Shown here: one piece after another, positions 51,201-59,959 of the stretch | How the letters are laid out: each line of letters starts with the position of its first letter | Numbering within the stretch: the first letter of the stretch is position 1 | From: JAGMES01 sp023128035 | GTDB lineage: Bacteria; Bacillota; Halanaerobiia; DY22613 | DNA: 64,000 bases | Assembly (NCBI GenBank): GCA_030627905.1 | Contig: DAOVRZ010000008.1 | Span: 19,819-83,818, forward strand | Reading direction: 5' to 3' | The notes under the pieces: generated by a model | The model's input: only the letters and a program-made list of their open reading frames with translations | Told to the model about the DNA's origin: nothing | Databases searched by the model: none | Program-made: the position numbers and the translations under genes

Positions 51201-51438
51201 TCCAGTAGGAAAACGGAGTAAATCTTGTCTTACTGATGATGATTGGGAAGATGTGATGGCAAAAGTAGATGAATATATTATTGATTATATAAATAAGATA
51301 CGTGCGGGGGAATTTCCTGTAAATCCAAAAAAATGTCAGGATTATTGTAAGTTTAAGAAAATATGTCGCTACGAAAGTTCCAGAATTCGCCGAATGATGA
51401 CTGAGAGAAGTAATGGGGGTGATTTGGATGGGATTTAA
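48295..51438 (+). CDS. addB: ATP-dependent helicase/nuclease AddB subunit
   Basis: This 1047-aa protein is the second subunit of the AddAB (RexAB-like) complex, the Gram-positive counterpart of RecBCD, which processes double-strand ends and recognises Chi. The N-terminal Walker A region is degenerate (SVLCSGRSKL). The C-terminal PD-(D/E)XK nuclease is recognised from LYDYKLGTREG and DLQLPIYIKSA. Four cysteines of the Fe-S clamp are seen: one in NCPFQFFCSRIL and three in KCQDYCKFKKICRYE. It overlaps addA by 11 nt, so the subunits are produced together. Confidence 0.93.
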   Translation: MEKILYGSVLCSGRSKLIEACTTRIDLNGVRFAYLVPTYQLQKEIESALINYRYFNNQTKYQGHLALHQPQIFLFDGFVNEMLKDWMEYQKPISSYQQKIILKSVACNLFDSGRLSELGEMLKYDGFYVSLLQWLTEVRGAGQTPESWLKIYADSKKECELGYIFKGYNDFLIQHELVDQETNYECLIQGIEKTSLERNNDLLSSIDLVVVDGFSKLNHLQVRLIKTLISAGKEVILHTFLEEDRNELFLSVSKMIDRLKEESLDTDWNWEVEKLKELETEIRKNTLNHLCLNLFNLDARQIDGDDSITIMYTPDEYQEVEAIGRQIKQMLLKDNIMNIKLDEIAIVFRDVKYYHPIVEEIFRDLEIPYQISLGNLLSQTPLFKLILKIYNIFTNDWSTENVTEVMNSQYLKIENTSDLDIKQTFFEKLSLLAKSQSFYDHSERLLEFLAFYNLDEQVLKTNDHQVLRRDLLSLERLQQLLSEMIKFGDLLNSDKISQNNWSYQEFIKILMEAAQEIEIPEVDLKIDAVQIMTSSQSRGRKFKYVYISGLLEGDFPRYGQRDWLFTPEERKKLLERGIYFKQWYEQMEEEGRFFLEAISTASERLILTCPTFEHQASSFIKEVLNLFSEDTINQENVTIGEKIKVDEDYVPLTEWEREEYCLKNVVVDDMLKRDISEDRFFDLYQRSQMIKSREGTVFTEFDGILKSDDVIKRLQKAFHSERVYSISQLNGYANCPFQFFCSRILDLEEMEEPKSRLEALDLGNLYHQILFLFFRDFPGWEKEPLEESLERLERLVNEVMANFVPGMSLPNGLMIQYQEEILKKLQRIISYEYEDAAKLEYQMTPKYLEASFGLNQDYQEDETLNVANPLEIRYLENDGSEKIIKFKGKIDRIDESQDGKYLVLYDYKLGTREGFAEIEEGIDLQLPIYIKSASHLCGEEKIVLGAGYFALNKCDRKAGIWRDLCQDLIPVGKRSKSCLTDDDWEDVMAKVDEYIIDYINKIRAGEFPVNPKKCQDYCKFKKICRYESSRIRRMMTERSNGGDLDGI

Positions 51439-54400
51439 ACCAACTTCAGCGCAAAAAGAAGCAATTGAGACTACAGATCAGTGTATAGTTTTATCAGCAG
51501 GTGCAGGTTCCGGTAAGACAGGGGTGCTAACTCAACGTTATCTTCACCTAATCAGTCATAGATTGGCAAATGTTGATGAAATATTAGCGATAACTTTTAC
51601 TAACAAAGCTGCTGGTGAAATGAAAGAACGTATTTTAAAAGAGGTAAATAGACGAGCTATTGAAGCTGATATATATGAAGAGAAAGATTTTTGGAGAAAT
51701 GTGAAAGAGGATTTGAATCTGGCCCAGATTAGTACTTTCCATAGTTTTTGTGGTCAAATTTTGCGACAAAACCCATTAGAGGTGGGAGTAGATCCTTTTT
51801 TCAGGATATTTGATGAAATCGAAGCAGATGAAATTTTGGATGAAACGATTGAAGAGATTTTTCTTAAAGGGTTGGATAAAGGTGAGTTAAGTGTGATTAC
51901 TCTTGTTCGGGAGTTTGGTATCTATGCTATAAATGATCTTTTGAAAAATGCTTATATAAACAGTCGCCCAACGAATTTAGATCAGTTAGCTGATAAAACT
52001 TTAAAACTTTTAAGTAAGAGTAGTCAAGTATTAGAATTACTAAAGACTGAAATCTGTGATCTTGTAGAAGAGTTACTTCAGATCAATCATTCAGAAAAAC
52101 TTGCAAAGGGTACTAAAACAAAGATGGACGAATTGGAGAAAAACTGGCCTCATTTAGAATCTTCAATTCGTGAGATTAATTTTTTGACAGACAAGAATAG
52201 AAAATCACTAATAAAATTAACAGAAATTTTAAAAGGTAGGTTGGCGAAATCAGTTAGCTCACAAGTAAAGAGAATCAAAGAGATCGTTGAGGAAGAGTTG
52301 AATCAATATCTTGCAGATTTGCGAGGATTAGAATTGATCCCATCTTTGGTTGAGGTTATAAAAAAAATAGATGAAAATTATTTGGAAAAGAAACGAAGAC
52401 TCAATGGAATGGATTTTGCTGATTTAGAGAGAATGACGATTCAGCTTTTAAAAAATAATTCTAAGATATGTACCAGTTATCGTGAAAAGTTTAAATTTAT
52501 AATGGTTGATGAATTTCAGGATACTAATCCGACACAGGAAAAATTGGTGCGCCTCCTTGTGGGAGGTTCTCTAGATGCAGCTATACAAGGGAATCAGTTA
52601 TTCATTGTTGGCGATCCTAAACAATCAATCTATCGATTCCGTGGGGCTGATGTTACTGTTTTTAAGGGGCTCAAAAAAGAGATTAGCAAGATTGGTAAAG
52701 ATATTTTGTTGGACGTGAATTTTAGGAGTAGGGGTAAGATTATTGATTTCGTGAATCATTTTTTTGAGAAGATATTTGGGACTAATGAAAACAATCGTTA
52801 TGATATGAACTATCAACCATCATATTCGATTCGACGTGGTGATCCAGATGATTCATGTGTGGAATTCATGATTTTAGATAAATCCCAATTAGAAGAGAAT
52901 ACAAATGCTAGAGAAGAAGAGGCAAAATACCTAGCACATCGTATTCAGAAGATGGTTATTTCTGAAGAAAGATTGGTCTATGAGGGTGGAAAAGAGAGTG
53001 GAAGAAAAGTCTCTTATGGTGATATATGCGTTCTTTTTCAAGCATTGACTGATGTTAAGATTTATGAAGAAGCACTTCAAAAAAAACACATTCCTTATTC
53101 TGTAGTGAAAGGTAGAGGTTTTTTTGATCGGCAGGAAGTTCAAGATGTAATGAATTTCCTAAAAATCGTGGATAACCCTAAGCGAGAGATTGAATGGGTT
53201 GGAGTATTACGTTCTCCTTTTTGTGGGTTGAGTGATGAAGATTTAGCGTTACTTTTAACAAAGGATTTCAAAATAGATCAGTTGATAGAAAAATTAGAGA
53301 AAAATGATGAGTTAGGTGAGGAATTAATTGGGTGGTCATCTGCTTCTGCAAAGATGATGAGTTTTTTTGAAGTGTACAAAAGTATCAGAGAAAATCGAGA
53401 GAAGAAGGCCATCTCTTCTTTGATTATTGAAATTTTATCAAAAACAGGTTATCGGCAATTGATGGTGACACACACTTATGGAGATTTGATTCGGGCCAAC
53501 TTAAATAAATTCACCTCTATGGCTCGGCAATATGAGAAAGATTCTTTTTCATCATTATATGGTTTTATCAAACATATTGATATGATGGAAGAAAAAGAAG
53601 TGAGGGAAGGTATGGCAGAGATTCCAGGCCAGAATGATTGTGTTCAGCTCATGTCTATCCATCAATCTAAAGGGTTGGAGTTTCCTATTGTGATCTTACC
53701 AGATGTAGGTCGTCAATTGATCAATCCTACTAATTTTCCAGCGATCTTTTTTGATCCTGAGTTAGGATTAGGACTTAGGGTAAGGGATCCTTTGACTGAT
53801 AAGTCGATAAAAACATCTCTGTCAACTCTTATCTGGGAAGAGGAAAAACGCCGTGAATTATCTGAACGGAAAAGACTCTTTTATGTAGCAGCGACTAGGG
53901 CTAGAGATTATCTCATCATCAGCGGCGCCTTCAAAGATTTTAAAACAGGTGAGATCGATGAAGGAAAAAATTGGTTAGATTGGATAGCACAAGTTTTTGA
54001 TTTAAGTAAACCTGATGAAGTTCCTGAAGAATTATTCTACGGGAAAGAACAGCATCGAATTTGTGTTAATCCACAAATAGAAGAGCTGATCCTGGAAGAA
54101 ATGATTTTAGAAAAAACTACCTCAGCTCAAGAGATGGTAGAGTATGAAACTTTGAGTGAGATGTATCAAAATTTAAAGGTTCCATCTATCACTCCTCAGA
54201 GAAAGAATGGATATTACGAATTTAGTCCAACAGCATTGATGACATATGAGAAGTGTCCGCGCTGGTATTATCATCGTTTTGTTGAAAAGATGCCTTTTAG
54301 TATTGCTAATCCTCTTGATAGATTGACTGTAAAAGATAATAACTTACTTCAGGGGGCGGAGAGGGGAACATTGGTTCATTTTCTCTGCGAAAAAGCTCGG

Positions 54401-55018
54401 AATATCGAAGAGGTACCAGAAATTTTGCAGAAAGGTGTTCGGCAATTGGGATTTAATGTGGCTGGCCCAGATGCTCTAGCAAATATATTAGCAGATATCC
54501 AACCATTGATGAATAATTATTTTCAGCATGAAAATGATCTATACCATATGCTTGAGACTAAAGAAATTAAAGAAAAACGAGAATTATCATTTTATCTAAT
54601 TTTAGATCAGTCTCTTATCCGGGGCATAATTGACCGTGTTATTATTTCGGAAGATGAAGTTATTATATTTGACTATAAAACTAATCAGATTACAGAGGAT
54701 GAAATAGAAAAAGAGAGTAAAAAATATTTGCTTCAGATGGAAGTATATGCTTTAGCAATTTACCATTTAACGGGGATAGAGAGGGTTCAGTGTAAACTAT
54801 ATTTTCTTGAACCTGATCGTTATTGGGATTTTCAATTTGATTTAAAAGAATTGCTAGAGATACAACAAAAACTTTCGAAACTTACAGATGAAATCATTCA
54901 AGCAGAATGTAATGTTGCTGTAACTGGAACCTATGAAAAATTTGCATGTGCAGCAGAACCTGATGACTGCTCTCGTCATTTATATTGTTCCTACCAAAGA
55001 TTATGTGAAAATTTTTAG
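51428..55018 (+). CDS. addA: ATP-dependent helicase/nuclease AddA subunit
   Basis: This 1196-aa UvrD-superfamily helicase-nuclease has Walker A SAGAGSGKTGVLTQRY near residue 20, ITFTNKAAGEMKERI, the Walker B box IMVDEFQDTNPTQ, GDPKQSIYRFRGAD, motif V MSIHQSKGLEFPIV and motif VI RLFYVAATRARDYL. The C-terminal nuclease domain has RGIIDRVIISEDEVIIFDYKTNQ. ATG 51428 lies behind GGGGGTGAT and overlaps the addB stop; an in-frame GTG 15 nt earlier overlaps that site. Length agrees with the family. With AddB it repairs double-strand breaks. Confidence 0.95.
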   Translation: MGFKPTSAQKEAIETTDQCIVLSAGAGSGKTGVLTQRYLHLISHRLANVDEILAITFTNKAAGEMKERILKEVNRRAIEADIYEEKDFWRNVKEDLNLAQISTFHSFCGQILRQNPLEVGVDPFFRIFDEIEADEILDETIEEIFLKGLDKGELSVITLVREFGIYAINDLLKNAYINSRPTNLDQLADKTLKLLSKSSQVLELLKTEICDLVEELLQINHSEKLAKGTKTKMDELEKNWPHLESSIREINFLTDKNRKSLIKLTEILKGRLAKSVSSQVKRIKEIVEEELNQYLADLRGLELIPSLVEVIKKIDENYLEKKRRLNGMDFADLERMTIQLLKNNSKICTSYREKFKFIMVDEFQDTNPTQEKLVRLLVGGSLDAAIQGNQLFIVGDPKQSIYRFRGADVTVFKGLKKEISKIGKDILLDVNFRSRGKIIDFVNHFFEKIFGTNENNRYDMNYQPSYSIRRGDPDDSCVEFMILDKSQLEENTNAREEEAKYLAHRIQKMVISEERLVYEGGKESGRKVSYGDICVLFQALTDVKIYEEALQKKHIPYSVVKGRGFFDRQEVQDVMNFLKIVDNPKREIEWVGVLRSPFCGLSDEDLALLLTKDFKIDQLIEKLEKNDELGEELIGWSSASAKMMSFFEVYKSIRENREKKAISSLIIEILSKTGYRQLMVTHTYGDLIRANLNKFTSMARQYEKDSFSSLYGFIKHIDMMEEKEVREGMAEIPGQNDCVQLMSIHQSKGLEFPIVILPDVGRQLINPTNFPAIFFDPELGLGLRVRDPLTDKSIKTSLSTLIWEEEKRRELSERKRLFYVAATRARDYLIISGAFKDFKTGEIDEGKNWLDWIAQVFDLSKPDEVPEELFYGKEQHRICVNPQIEELILEEMILEKTTSAQEMVEYETLSEMYQNLKVPSITPQRKNGYYEFSPTALMTYEKCPRWYYHRFVEKMPFSIANPLDRLTVKDNNLLQGAERGTLVHFLCEKARNIEEVPEILQKGVRQLGFNVAGPDALANILADIQPLMNNYFQHENDLYHMLETKEIKEKRELSFYLILDQSLIRGIIDRVIISEDEVIIFDYKTNQITEDEIEKESKKYLLQMEVYALAIYHLTGIERVQCKLYFLEPDRYWDFQFDLKELLEIQQKLSKLTDEIIQAECNVAVTGTYEKFACAAEPDDCSRHLYCSYQRLCENF

Positions 55019-55091
55019 AAAGGAATTTGTGTAAATAGGGCGAAATATATAAGATAATGTGTATTTTATTTGCGTGATAGGAGGGTTAAAA

Positions 55092-56705
55092 GTGAAAAGG
55101 AAATTGATTTTTTATCTGTCTATACTGTTGCTACTTATTTTAATGTTTGGATATAGTATTTCAGTATTTGGTGTTAGTCCATCTCAGCTTTTGCGTTCAA
55201 AATTTATTTTGTTATCTGCCAATTTATTTCAAGCTTTACATGGTGAAGTGGCTACTAATAATTTGGGTCTTTTACCAATGATGAATGTAAATGGTGAAGA
55301 AGGTTCATTGGCTGAACATCTTCAAAAAGAGATGGAAGAAGTAATAGCAATATATCCATCATTGTATTTAATTCCATCTGAACATGTTAAAGTTGTCTGG
55401 GATGAACTTTTAAAAGAAAATCTTTCGGAAAAAGAGCTTTTTCAAAAGATCGGCGAAAAATTAGGAATTTCAGCTTTAGTTATGTCAAGTTTAGTAACTC
55501 ATTCTGATGTTTACTCGGTAAATGTGATGGTTGTTTTCACCGAGACTGGGAATAAAAAAAATATAAAAACAATTACTTTGGATCGAAATACAATTGATCA
55601 AATTCCGTTAGGTGAAGCCCGGACCATTACAGTAACAAACGAAACTCCTTTGTTAGATACAACTACCACAAATACTGATTCACAAGACTTATCAGAAAAT
55701 AGTGAGGACAATCCTGAAGTAATGGCTGAATCTAAGGTAGAAGATGATAAAACAAAAGATATTAAGACTCCTTCTTCTGAAAATGGGATAAATATAGAAG
55801 ATTCATATAATCCTGATGATTATGATGTCTCCTTGAATTTGGTAGATCAAAGTCCTCTCATGAATAACTTGCTTTTAGGTTTTGATATAGGGGATTTAGA
55901 TGGTGATGAAAAGCTTGAAGTTGTTTATAGTGCTGGAATGAATATTCAGGTAAGAAGTTTAGAAAGTTATGCAGTACAATGGATTTATGAAGACTTTTTA
56001 CCTCTTTCAAATGATCATAAACTGATTGCTGTTGATTTAGATGGTGATTTTAAGGATGAAGTTATTGCTCATGGAAATCTCTTAGAAGTAGTGAATATTA
56101 ACCCTTATGAGGATGAGTTAATAAGTATACAACCTCGTTTTCTTTCCAGACCTGTATCATTACATGGTTCTAGAGGTATTACATTATTTAATAAGGATTC
56201 AATTTATATTGTAAATTATCAAGGGCTAGTTGTGAAAACCTATTATTTAGGAGAGGGTTATGGCAAAAGGTTTATTTTTGCTGATTTAGAAGGTGATGGC
56301 ACAGAAGAGTTGATTACCACTATGGATGGTGAAGATGAAGGTGCTACAATTCAAATTTTTGAAGTAGATGAGACACTTAAAGATCCTGTGACATTACCTG
56401 ATCCATATGGTTTTGCCATGCATGCTATGGATTTAAACCAGAATAAAAGACCAGAGATTTATCTGAGAAGAAATTTCTTTGATGGTGATAAGTTTTTGTA
56501 TAGTAAAATCTATGTACTGGAAAGTGAGAATGATGAACTTAAGTTGATTTATGAAAGTCCAAAACTGGACTATTTTGTAGTAGATTTTGCATCTTATCCC
56601 AAGAAAAAGCCGAATCGTCTTGTTGTTGGTGGTATGTATCTAAATCATAAGAAACAGTCAATCAACCAGATTAAAAGCAAACTATTCTTTTACAATTTAG
56701 ATTAG
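55092..56705 (+). CDS. Membrane-anchored protein with CsgG/FlgO-like and VCBS/FG-GAP-type repeats
   Basis: This 537-aa protein has a single N-terminal membrane segment (LIFYLSILLLLILMFGYSI) and an extracytoplasmic rest. Residues about 40-180 (GLLPMMNVNG, YLIPSEHVKVVW, LGISALVMSSL) have the pattern of lipoprotein-type activator domains such as FlgO/LpoB/CsgG. An acidic Ser/Thr linker (about 190-250) follows. The C-terminal 280 residues hold at least four calcium-loop-like repeats (GDLDGDEKLEVVYSA, VDLDGDFKDEVIAHG, ADLEGDGTEELITT, MDLNQNKRPEIYLR) of a beta-propeller. The role is unknown. The start is GTG 55092 with AGGAGGG upstream. Confidence 0.75.
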   Translation: MKRKLIFYLSILLLLILMFGYSISVFGVSPSQLLRSKFILLSANLFQALHGEVATNNLGLLPMMNVNGEEGSLAEHLQKEMEEVIAIYPSLYLIPSEHVKVVWDELLKENLSEKELFQKIGEKLGISALVMSSLVTHSDVYSVNVMVVFTETGNKKNIKTITLDRNTIDQIPLGEARTITVTNETPLLDTTTTNTDSQDLSENSEDNPEVMAESKVEDDKTKDIKTPSSENGINIEDSYNPDDYDVSLNLVDQSPLMNNLLLGFDIGDLDGDEKLEVVYSAGMNIQVRSLESYAVQWIYEDFLPLSNDHKLIAVDLDGDFKDEVIAHGNLLEVVNINPYEDELISIQPRFLSRPVSLHGSRGITLFNKDSIYIVNYQGLVVKTYYLGEGYGKRFIFADLEGDGTEELITTMDGEDEGATIQIFEVDETLKDPVTLPDPYGFAMHAMDLNQNKRPEIYLRRNFFDGDKFLYSKIYVLESENDELKLIYESPKLDYFVVDFASYPKKKPNRLVVGGMYLNHKKQSINQIKSKLFFYNLD

Positions 56706-56826
56706 GACGTGGTAAGGTATTATTCGGTATAGTATGATTTTGCTTATTTTCTTAATTATTCTTTTGCTAAAAGATTCTTCCTCAACGCGCTCGCGCGCAC
56801 CCTGGAAAGATTTGAAGGCATATTGG

Positions 56827-56948
56827 CTTTTATCTTTTGAGTTAAGACCCCCACTTCTATAAGTGGGGGGAATTGTCTTTAATCTTCAGTGGGGGTAGAA
56901 TCCCCTACTGAAGCCCCGATGTTCAGCTTTAGCTGGACGAGTTCACTT
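56827..56948 (+). repeat. 122-bp multi-hairpin repeat, copy A (IS200/IS605-end-like)
   Basis: It contains CCCCCACTT-CTAT-AAGTGGGGG, then CTTCAGTGGGG/CCCCTACTGAAG, then GTTCAGCTTTAGCTGGAC. It is nearly identical to copy B at 59742-59863. The intergenic stretch 56706-57110 otherwise holds a short CG-rich patch (56785-56798) and the leader of cheW. Confidence 0.8.
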
Positions 56949-57110
56949 TAGGAAAAAGAAGACACAATCTCCTGTTGAAGTGTGAGTATTTACGAATTCT
57001 AAAATGTTGTTAAGTATAGCCAAGTATTATTTTCGACTTTTGGGAGGAAAATAGTGTTTTTTGCAGAATTTTTACAGTAGGGTGAAGAATTTTAAGGAGG
57101 TGCTTCAACT

Positions 57111-57635
57111 TTGGTTAATAAAGAAAAAGGTAAAAACGGTTTGGATAAGATTATTATTTTCCGGATCGAGAAAAATTTATATGGTTTAGAGATAACTGAT
57201 GTACAGGGTATTGAGCCTTTACCTGAGATAACTAATCTCGGTTTACCTCATGTTCCTGATTATATTGCTGGAATGTTTAATTTGCGTGGTGAAGTTGTTC
57301 CATTAATTGATGCGAGAAAGAAACTTAATATCAAAGTTAAAGATAATGAAGATAAAACATTAAAGCGGGTTTTATTATTTGAAATTGAAAAAGGCAAAGT
57401 TGGTATCATTGTGGATGAAGTACGGGAAATTTACGAATTTGCAGAAGAAGATATTCATCCTATAGTTCAAGGTATTGGTGGGCTTGAACTTGGTTTTGTT
57501 AAGGGAATTGGTAAGGTGGATAATAAATTGATCACCATTTTGGATATAGAAGTATTCATTACATCAGAAGGTAAATTAGAATTAGATTTCATAGATGATT
57601 TGGAGGATTATCTAGAAACTGAATCAGGGACTTGA
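57111..57635 (+). CDS. cheW: Chemotaxis coupling protein CheW
   Basis: This 174-aa protein is a single CheW domain that links chemoreceptors to the CheA kinase. Signatures are IIFRIEKNLYGLEI, the LPHVPDYIAGMFNLRGEVVP-type interaction strand and GIIVDEVREIYEF. The start is TTG 57111 behind AAGGAGGTG. It stands alone: no cheA, receptor or flagellar gene is near, so it could serve a distant chemotaxis array. A perfect 18-bp terminator follows. Confidence 0.93.
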   Translation: MVNKEKGKNGLDKIIIFRIEKNLYGLEITDVQGIEPLPEITNLGLPHVPDYIAGMFNLRGEVVPLIDARKKLNIKVKDNEDKTLKRVLLFEIEKGKVGIIVDEVREIYEFAEEDIHPIVQGIGGLELGFVKGIGKVDNKLITILDIEVFITSEGKLELDFIDDLEDYLETESGT

Positions 57636-57649
57636 TAGTCTAAGCGTAA

Positions 57650-57700
57650 CAAACATCCCAAAACATGGTAGAATGCATGTTTTGGGATGTTTGTTTATCT
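57650..57700. terminator. Strong bidirectional terminator
   Basis: A perfect 18-bp stem (57650-57667 with 57676-57693) around an 8-nt loop, with A- and T-rich flanks, lies between convergent cheW and the SEC-C gene. Confidence 0.92.
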
Positions 57701-57716
57701 TTTGATAGTATATTTT

Positions 57717-59573
57717 CTATTGCATCTTTAAAAAATCAATCAATTCTTTGTTCATTTCAATTTCACTATATATTTTTATAAGTTTGTCTTTCTCGATAAA
57801 TTTTAATAATTCAAATGTATTTAAAAAGTTATCATTAAGCAATGTATTATTTAATAATTTTTGATTTATTAGTTTTTTAGCTTGATCTATTTGATTAGTT
57901 TTAATATATGCAACTAATTGATAAAAGTTCAGACCATCTTCTGTTAACATATCTTTATCTGGAGGATTTTTTAGTAGCGTTTCTGGATCACCATATTTTA
58001 GTATGGCTTCATATTTTGCAACAACGTCTTGAGGGTATTCAGAGGAATGGGAAAGTAATTGATCCATTTTTTTTCTAATATTTTTGTTTTCTGTAGGTTC
58101 TCCAATTCTTAAAAGAGCATAATCTAATAACGAATTATTTGAAATATCATTATTTTTTGCTTCTTCAATTTCTATTCGTATGTTTTCTTTGGTTTTTGTC
58201 GAATTTATGTTATTTTGTATTTCTTCACTATCTAATTCGAGTAATAGCAAAAAAATAATATTAATATATAATTCTTTGATGTTTATTATTGGGTTTTCTT
58301 TGAATTCTTTTAGTTTTTGAAATAATGGTTCAACATATGTGGGTGAATCAAAAAAATTTAAACTCATCTGTAGTATAGTGAGCAGTTTTTCTTCTTTTGG
58401 AACAATTTCGTTTATTTTTTCTAATAACATCAGTAATTCACTAGTATTATCCATATCTAATAAGATTCTAATATAATCTCCAACGACATCCCATCTTTTA
58501 AATTCTTGATCTTTAAGAGCTATTTGAAAAGCTTTATCTATAGTTTCTTTTGCTTTAACAAAATTGTTTGTTTCACCGAAAGCTTTAGCATAAAGCTTAT
58601 GAAACTCAAGATTATCTGTATGATATTTCTTGATAGTTTCAGCACGTTCTATCATTTTTTGATATTCTTTAAGCTCTAGATAATTTGTCAACAAAGTTAT
58701 ATTTAATGTTGCTTTATGGGGAAGAAGATCAGCTATTTTTTCGCAAGTTACTTTAGCTTCAATTTCCTTTCCTTTTGCAAGAAACTTATATATATCCTTC
58801 CAAATATCATCAATATTTAAAAATTTAAATATTGACTCTTTAATCTGATTATCATCTGCAGTAAATGGTATATCAAAATTTTCATATAAGACATTATTAA
58901 GATATTCTAAAACAGGTGAGGATTTGAAAATCTTTAAGTTATCAAAATATTGGTGCCAGAGTTTAAAGGCCTCTATGGTGTTATCTGAATCGAGTAAAGA
59001 TTCCATTTTAAAATGTATTAATTCAATATGATTAGGATATTTTATTAAGGCATTTTTTATAATATGATTAGCCTCTTCAAATTCTCCAAATGATTTTTTT
59101 ACTTCACCATAGGCAGCAAGTAGTTCTGGTGATTCTTTTTTTTCAAGAGTCTTCTCTATGATCTCTTTAGCTTCAAAGATTTTATCGTTTTCTAAAAAAA
59201 GATATACCAAAGAAGAAATGAGATCATCATTTAAAGCAGTGCCCATGATTTGCCAGGCTTTCTCTAGATGACTTATAGCATCATCTAGAAGGTGGTTTTT
59301 TATGGAATAGATAGCAATTGGAAGAATAAGCGCAGGCTCCATCGGATAATCCTTTTCTGCTTTCAATAATATTGGATAAATTTTCTCTTCGTCTGTTTCC
59401 TTGGTGATACTTTCATAATAATATTGTAATGATTGTTTTGGCTTAATATTGAAACAACATTTCTTATACTTCTTACCACTGCCACAGGGGCAGGGTTCAT
59501 TTCGCCCAATTTTAAAAGATCTACTAGGTATACTAACTTCTTTATTCTTATACGTGTTAGATAAATTTGTCAT
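57717..59573 (-). CDS. SEC-C zinc-motif protein with TPR-like helical repeats
   Basis: This 618-aa cytoplasmic protein begins with a SEC-C metal-binding motif (GRNEPCPCGSGKKYKKCC, residues 23-40), as found at the end of SecA and in many stand-alone proteins. The remaining 575 residues are helical, with TPR-like units (AILLPIAIYSI, ISHLEKAWQIM, LLAAYGEVKKSFGEFEEANH, TLNITLLTNYLELKEYQKM). It may be an adaptor or scaffold binding protein partners; the true role is unknown. The ATG lies behind AGGAGGATATT. Confidence 0.8.
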   Translation of the reverse strand: MTNLSNTYKNKEVSIPSRSFKIGRNEPCPCGSGKKYKKCCFNIKPKQSLQYYYESITKETDEEKIYPILLKAEKDYPMEPALILPIAIYSIKNHLLDDAISHLEKAWQIMGTALNDDLISSLVYLFLENDKIFEAKEIIEKTLEKKESPELLAAYGEVKKSFGEFEEANHIIKNALIKYPNHIELIHFKMESLLDSDNTIEAFKLWHQYFDNLKIFKSSPVLEYLNNVLYENFDIPFTADDNQIKESIFKFLNIDDIWKDIYKFLAKGKEIEAKVTCEKIADLLPHKATLNITLLTNYLELKEYQKMIERAETIKKYHTDNLEFHKLYAKAFGETNNFVKAKETIDKAFQIALKDQEFKRWDVVGDYIRILLDMDNTSELLMLLEKINEIVPKEEKLLTILQMSLNFFDSPTYVEPLFQKLKEFKENPIINIKELYINIIFLLLLELDSEEIQNNINSTKTKENIRIEIEEAKNNDISNNSLLDYALLRIGEPTENKNIRKKMDQLLSHSSEYPQDVVAKYEAILKYGDPETLLKNPPDKDMLTEDGLNFYQLVAYIKTNQIDQAKKLINQKLLNNTLLNDNFLNTFELLKFIEKDKLIKIYSEIEMNKELIDFLKMQ

Positions 59574-59741
59574 TTTAATATCCTCCTGATTAAAAAGATT
59601 TTATTATTATATTCGAGAAATTTATTATAAATCCTTTCTTTTAAAACGAAAAAAATTTGTCAATAATGAAATTTTACTACTAACTGAAGGGTGCTTTCTA
59701 TGAAAGTTATAAACTAAGTTATGAAGGCAGATTTTGCCATT

Positions 59742-59863
59742 CTTTTATCTTTTGAGTTAAGACCCCCACTTCTATAAGTGGGGGGAATTGTTTTTAATCT
59801 TCAGTGCGGGTAGAATCCCCTGCTGAAGCTCCGATGTTCAGCTTTAGCTGGACGAGTTCACTT
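59742..59863 (+). repeat. 122-bp multi-hairpin repeat, copy B (IS200/IS605-end-like)
   Basis: Second copy of the element at 56827, same orientation and same length, with only a few substitutions. Homology seems to start about 20 nt earlier at GAAGGCA in both. It is followed by TTATTATTTCGACTTTAAA, half of the 23839-type palindrome. The remainder of 59574-59959 has no gene. Confidence 0.8.
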
Positions 59864-59959
59864 ATTATTTCGACTTTAAAAGTTTTAGTTTCTCTTTTTT
59901 TATATTTATGATAAAATAATATTATCTAAGAAAATACCTCAATATCAGGAGGCAGTAAG

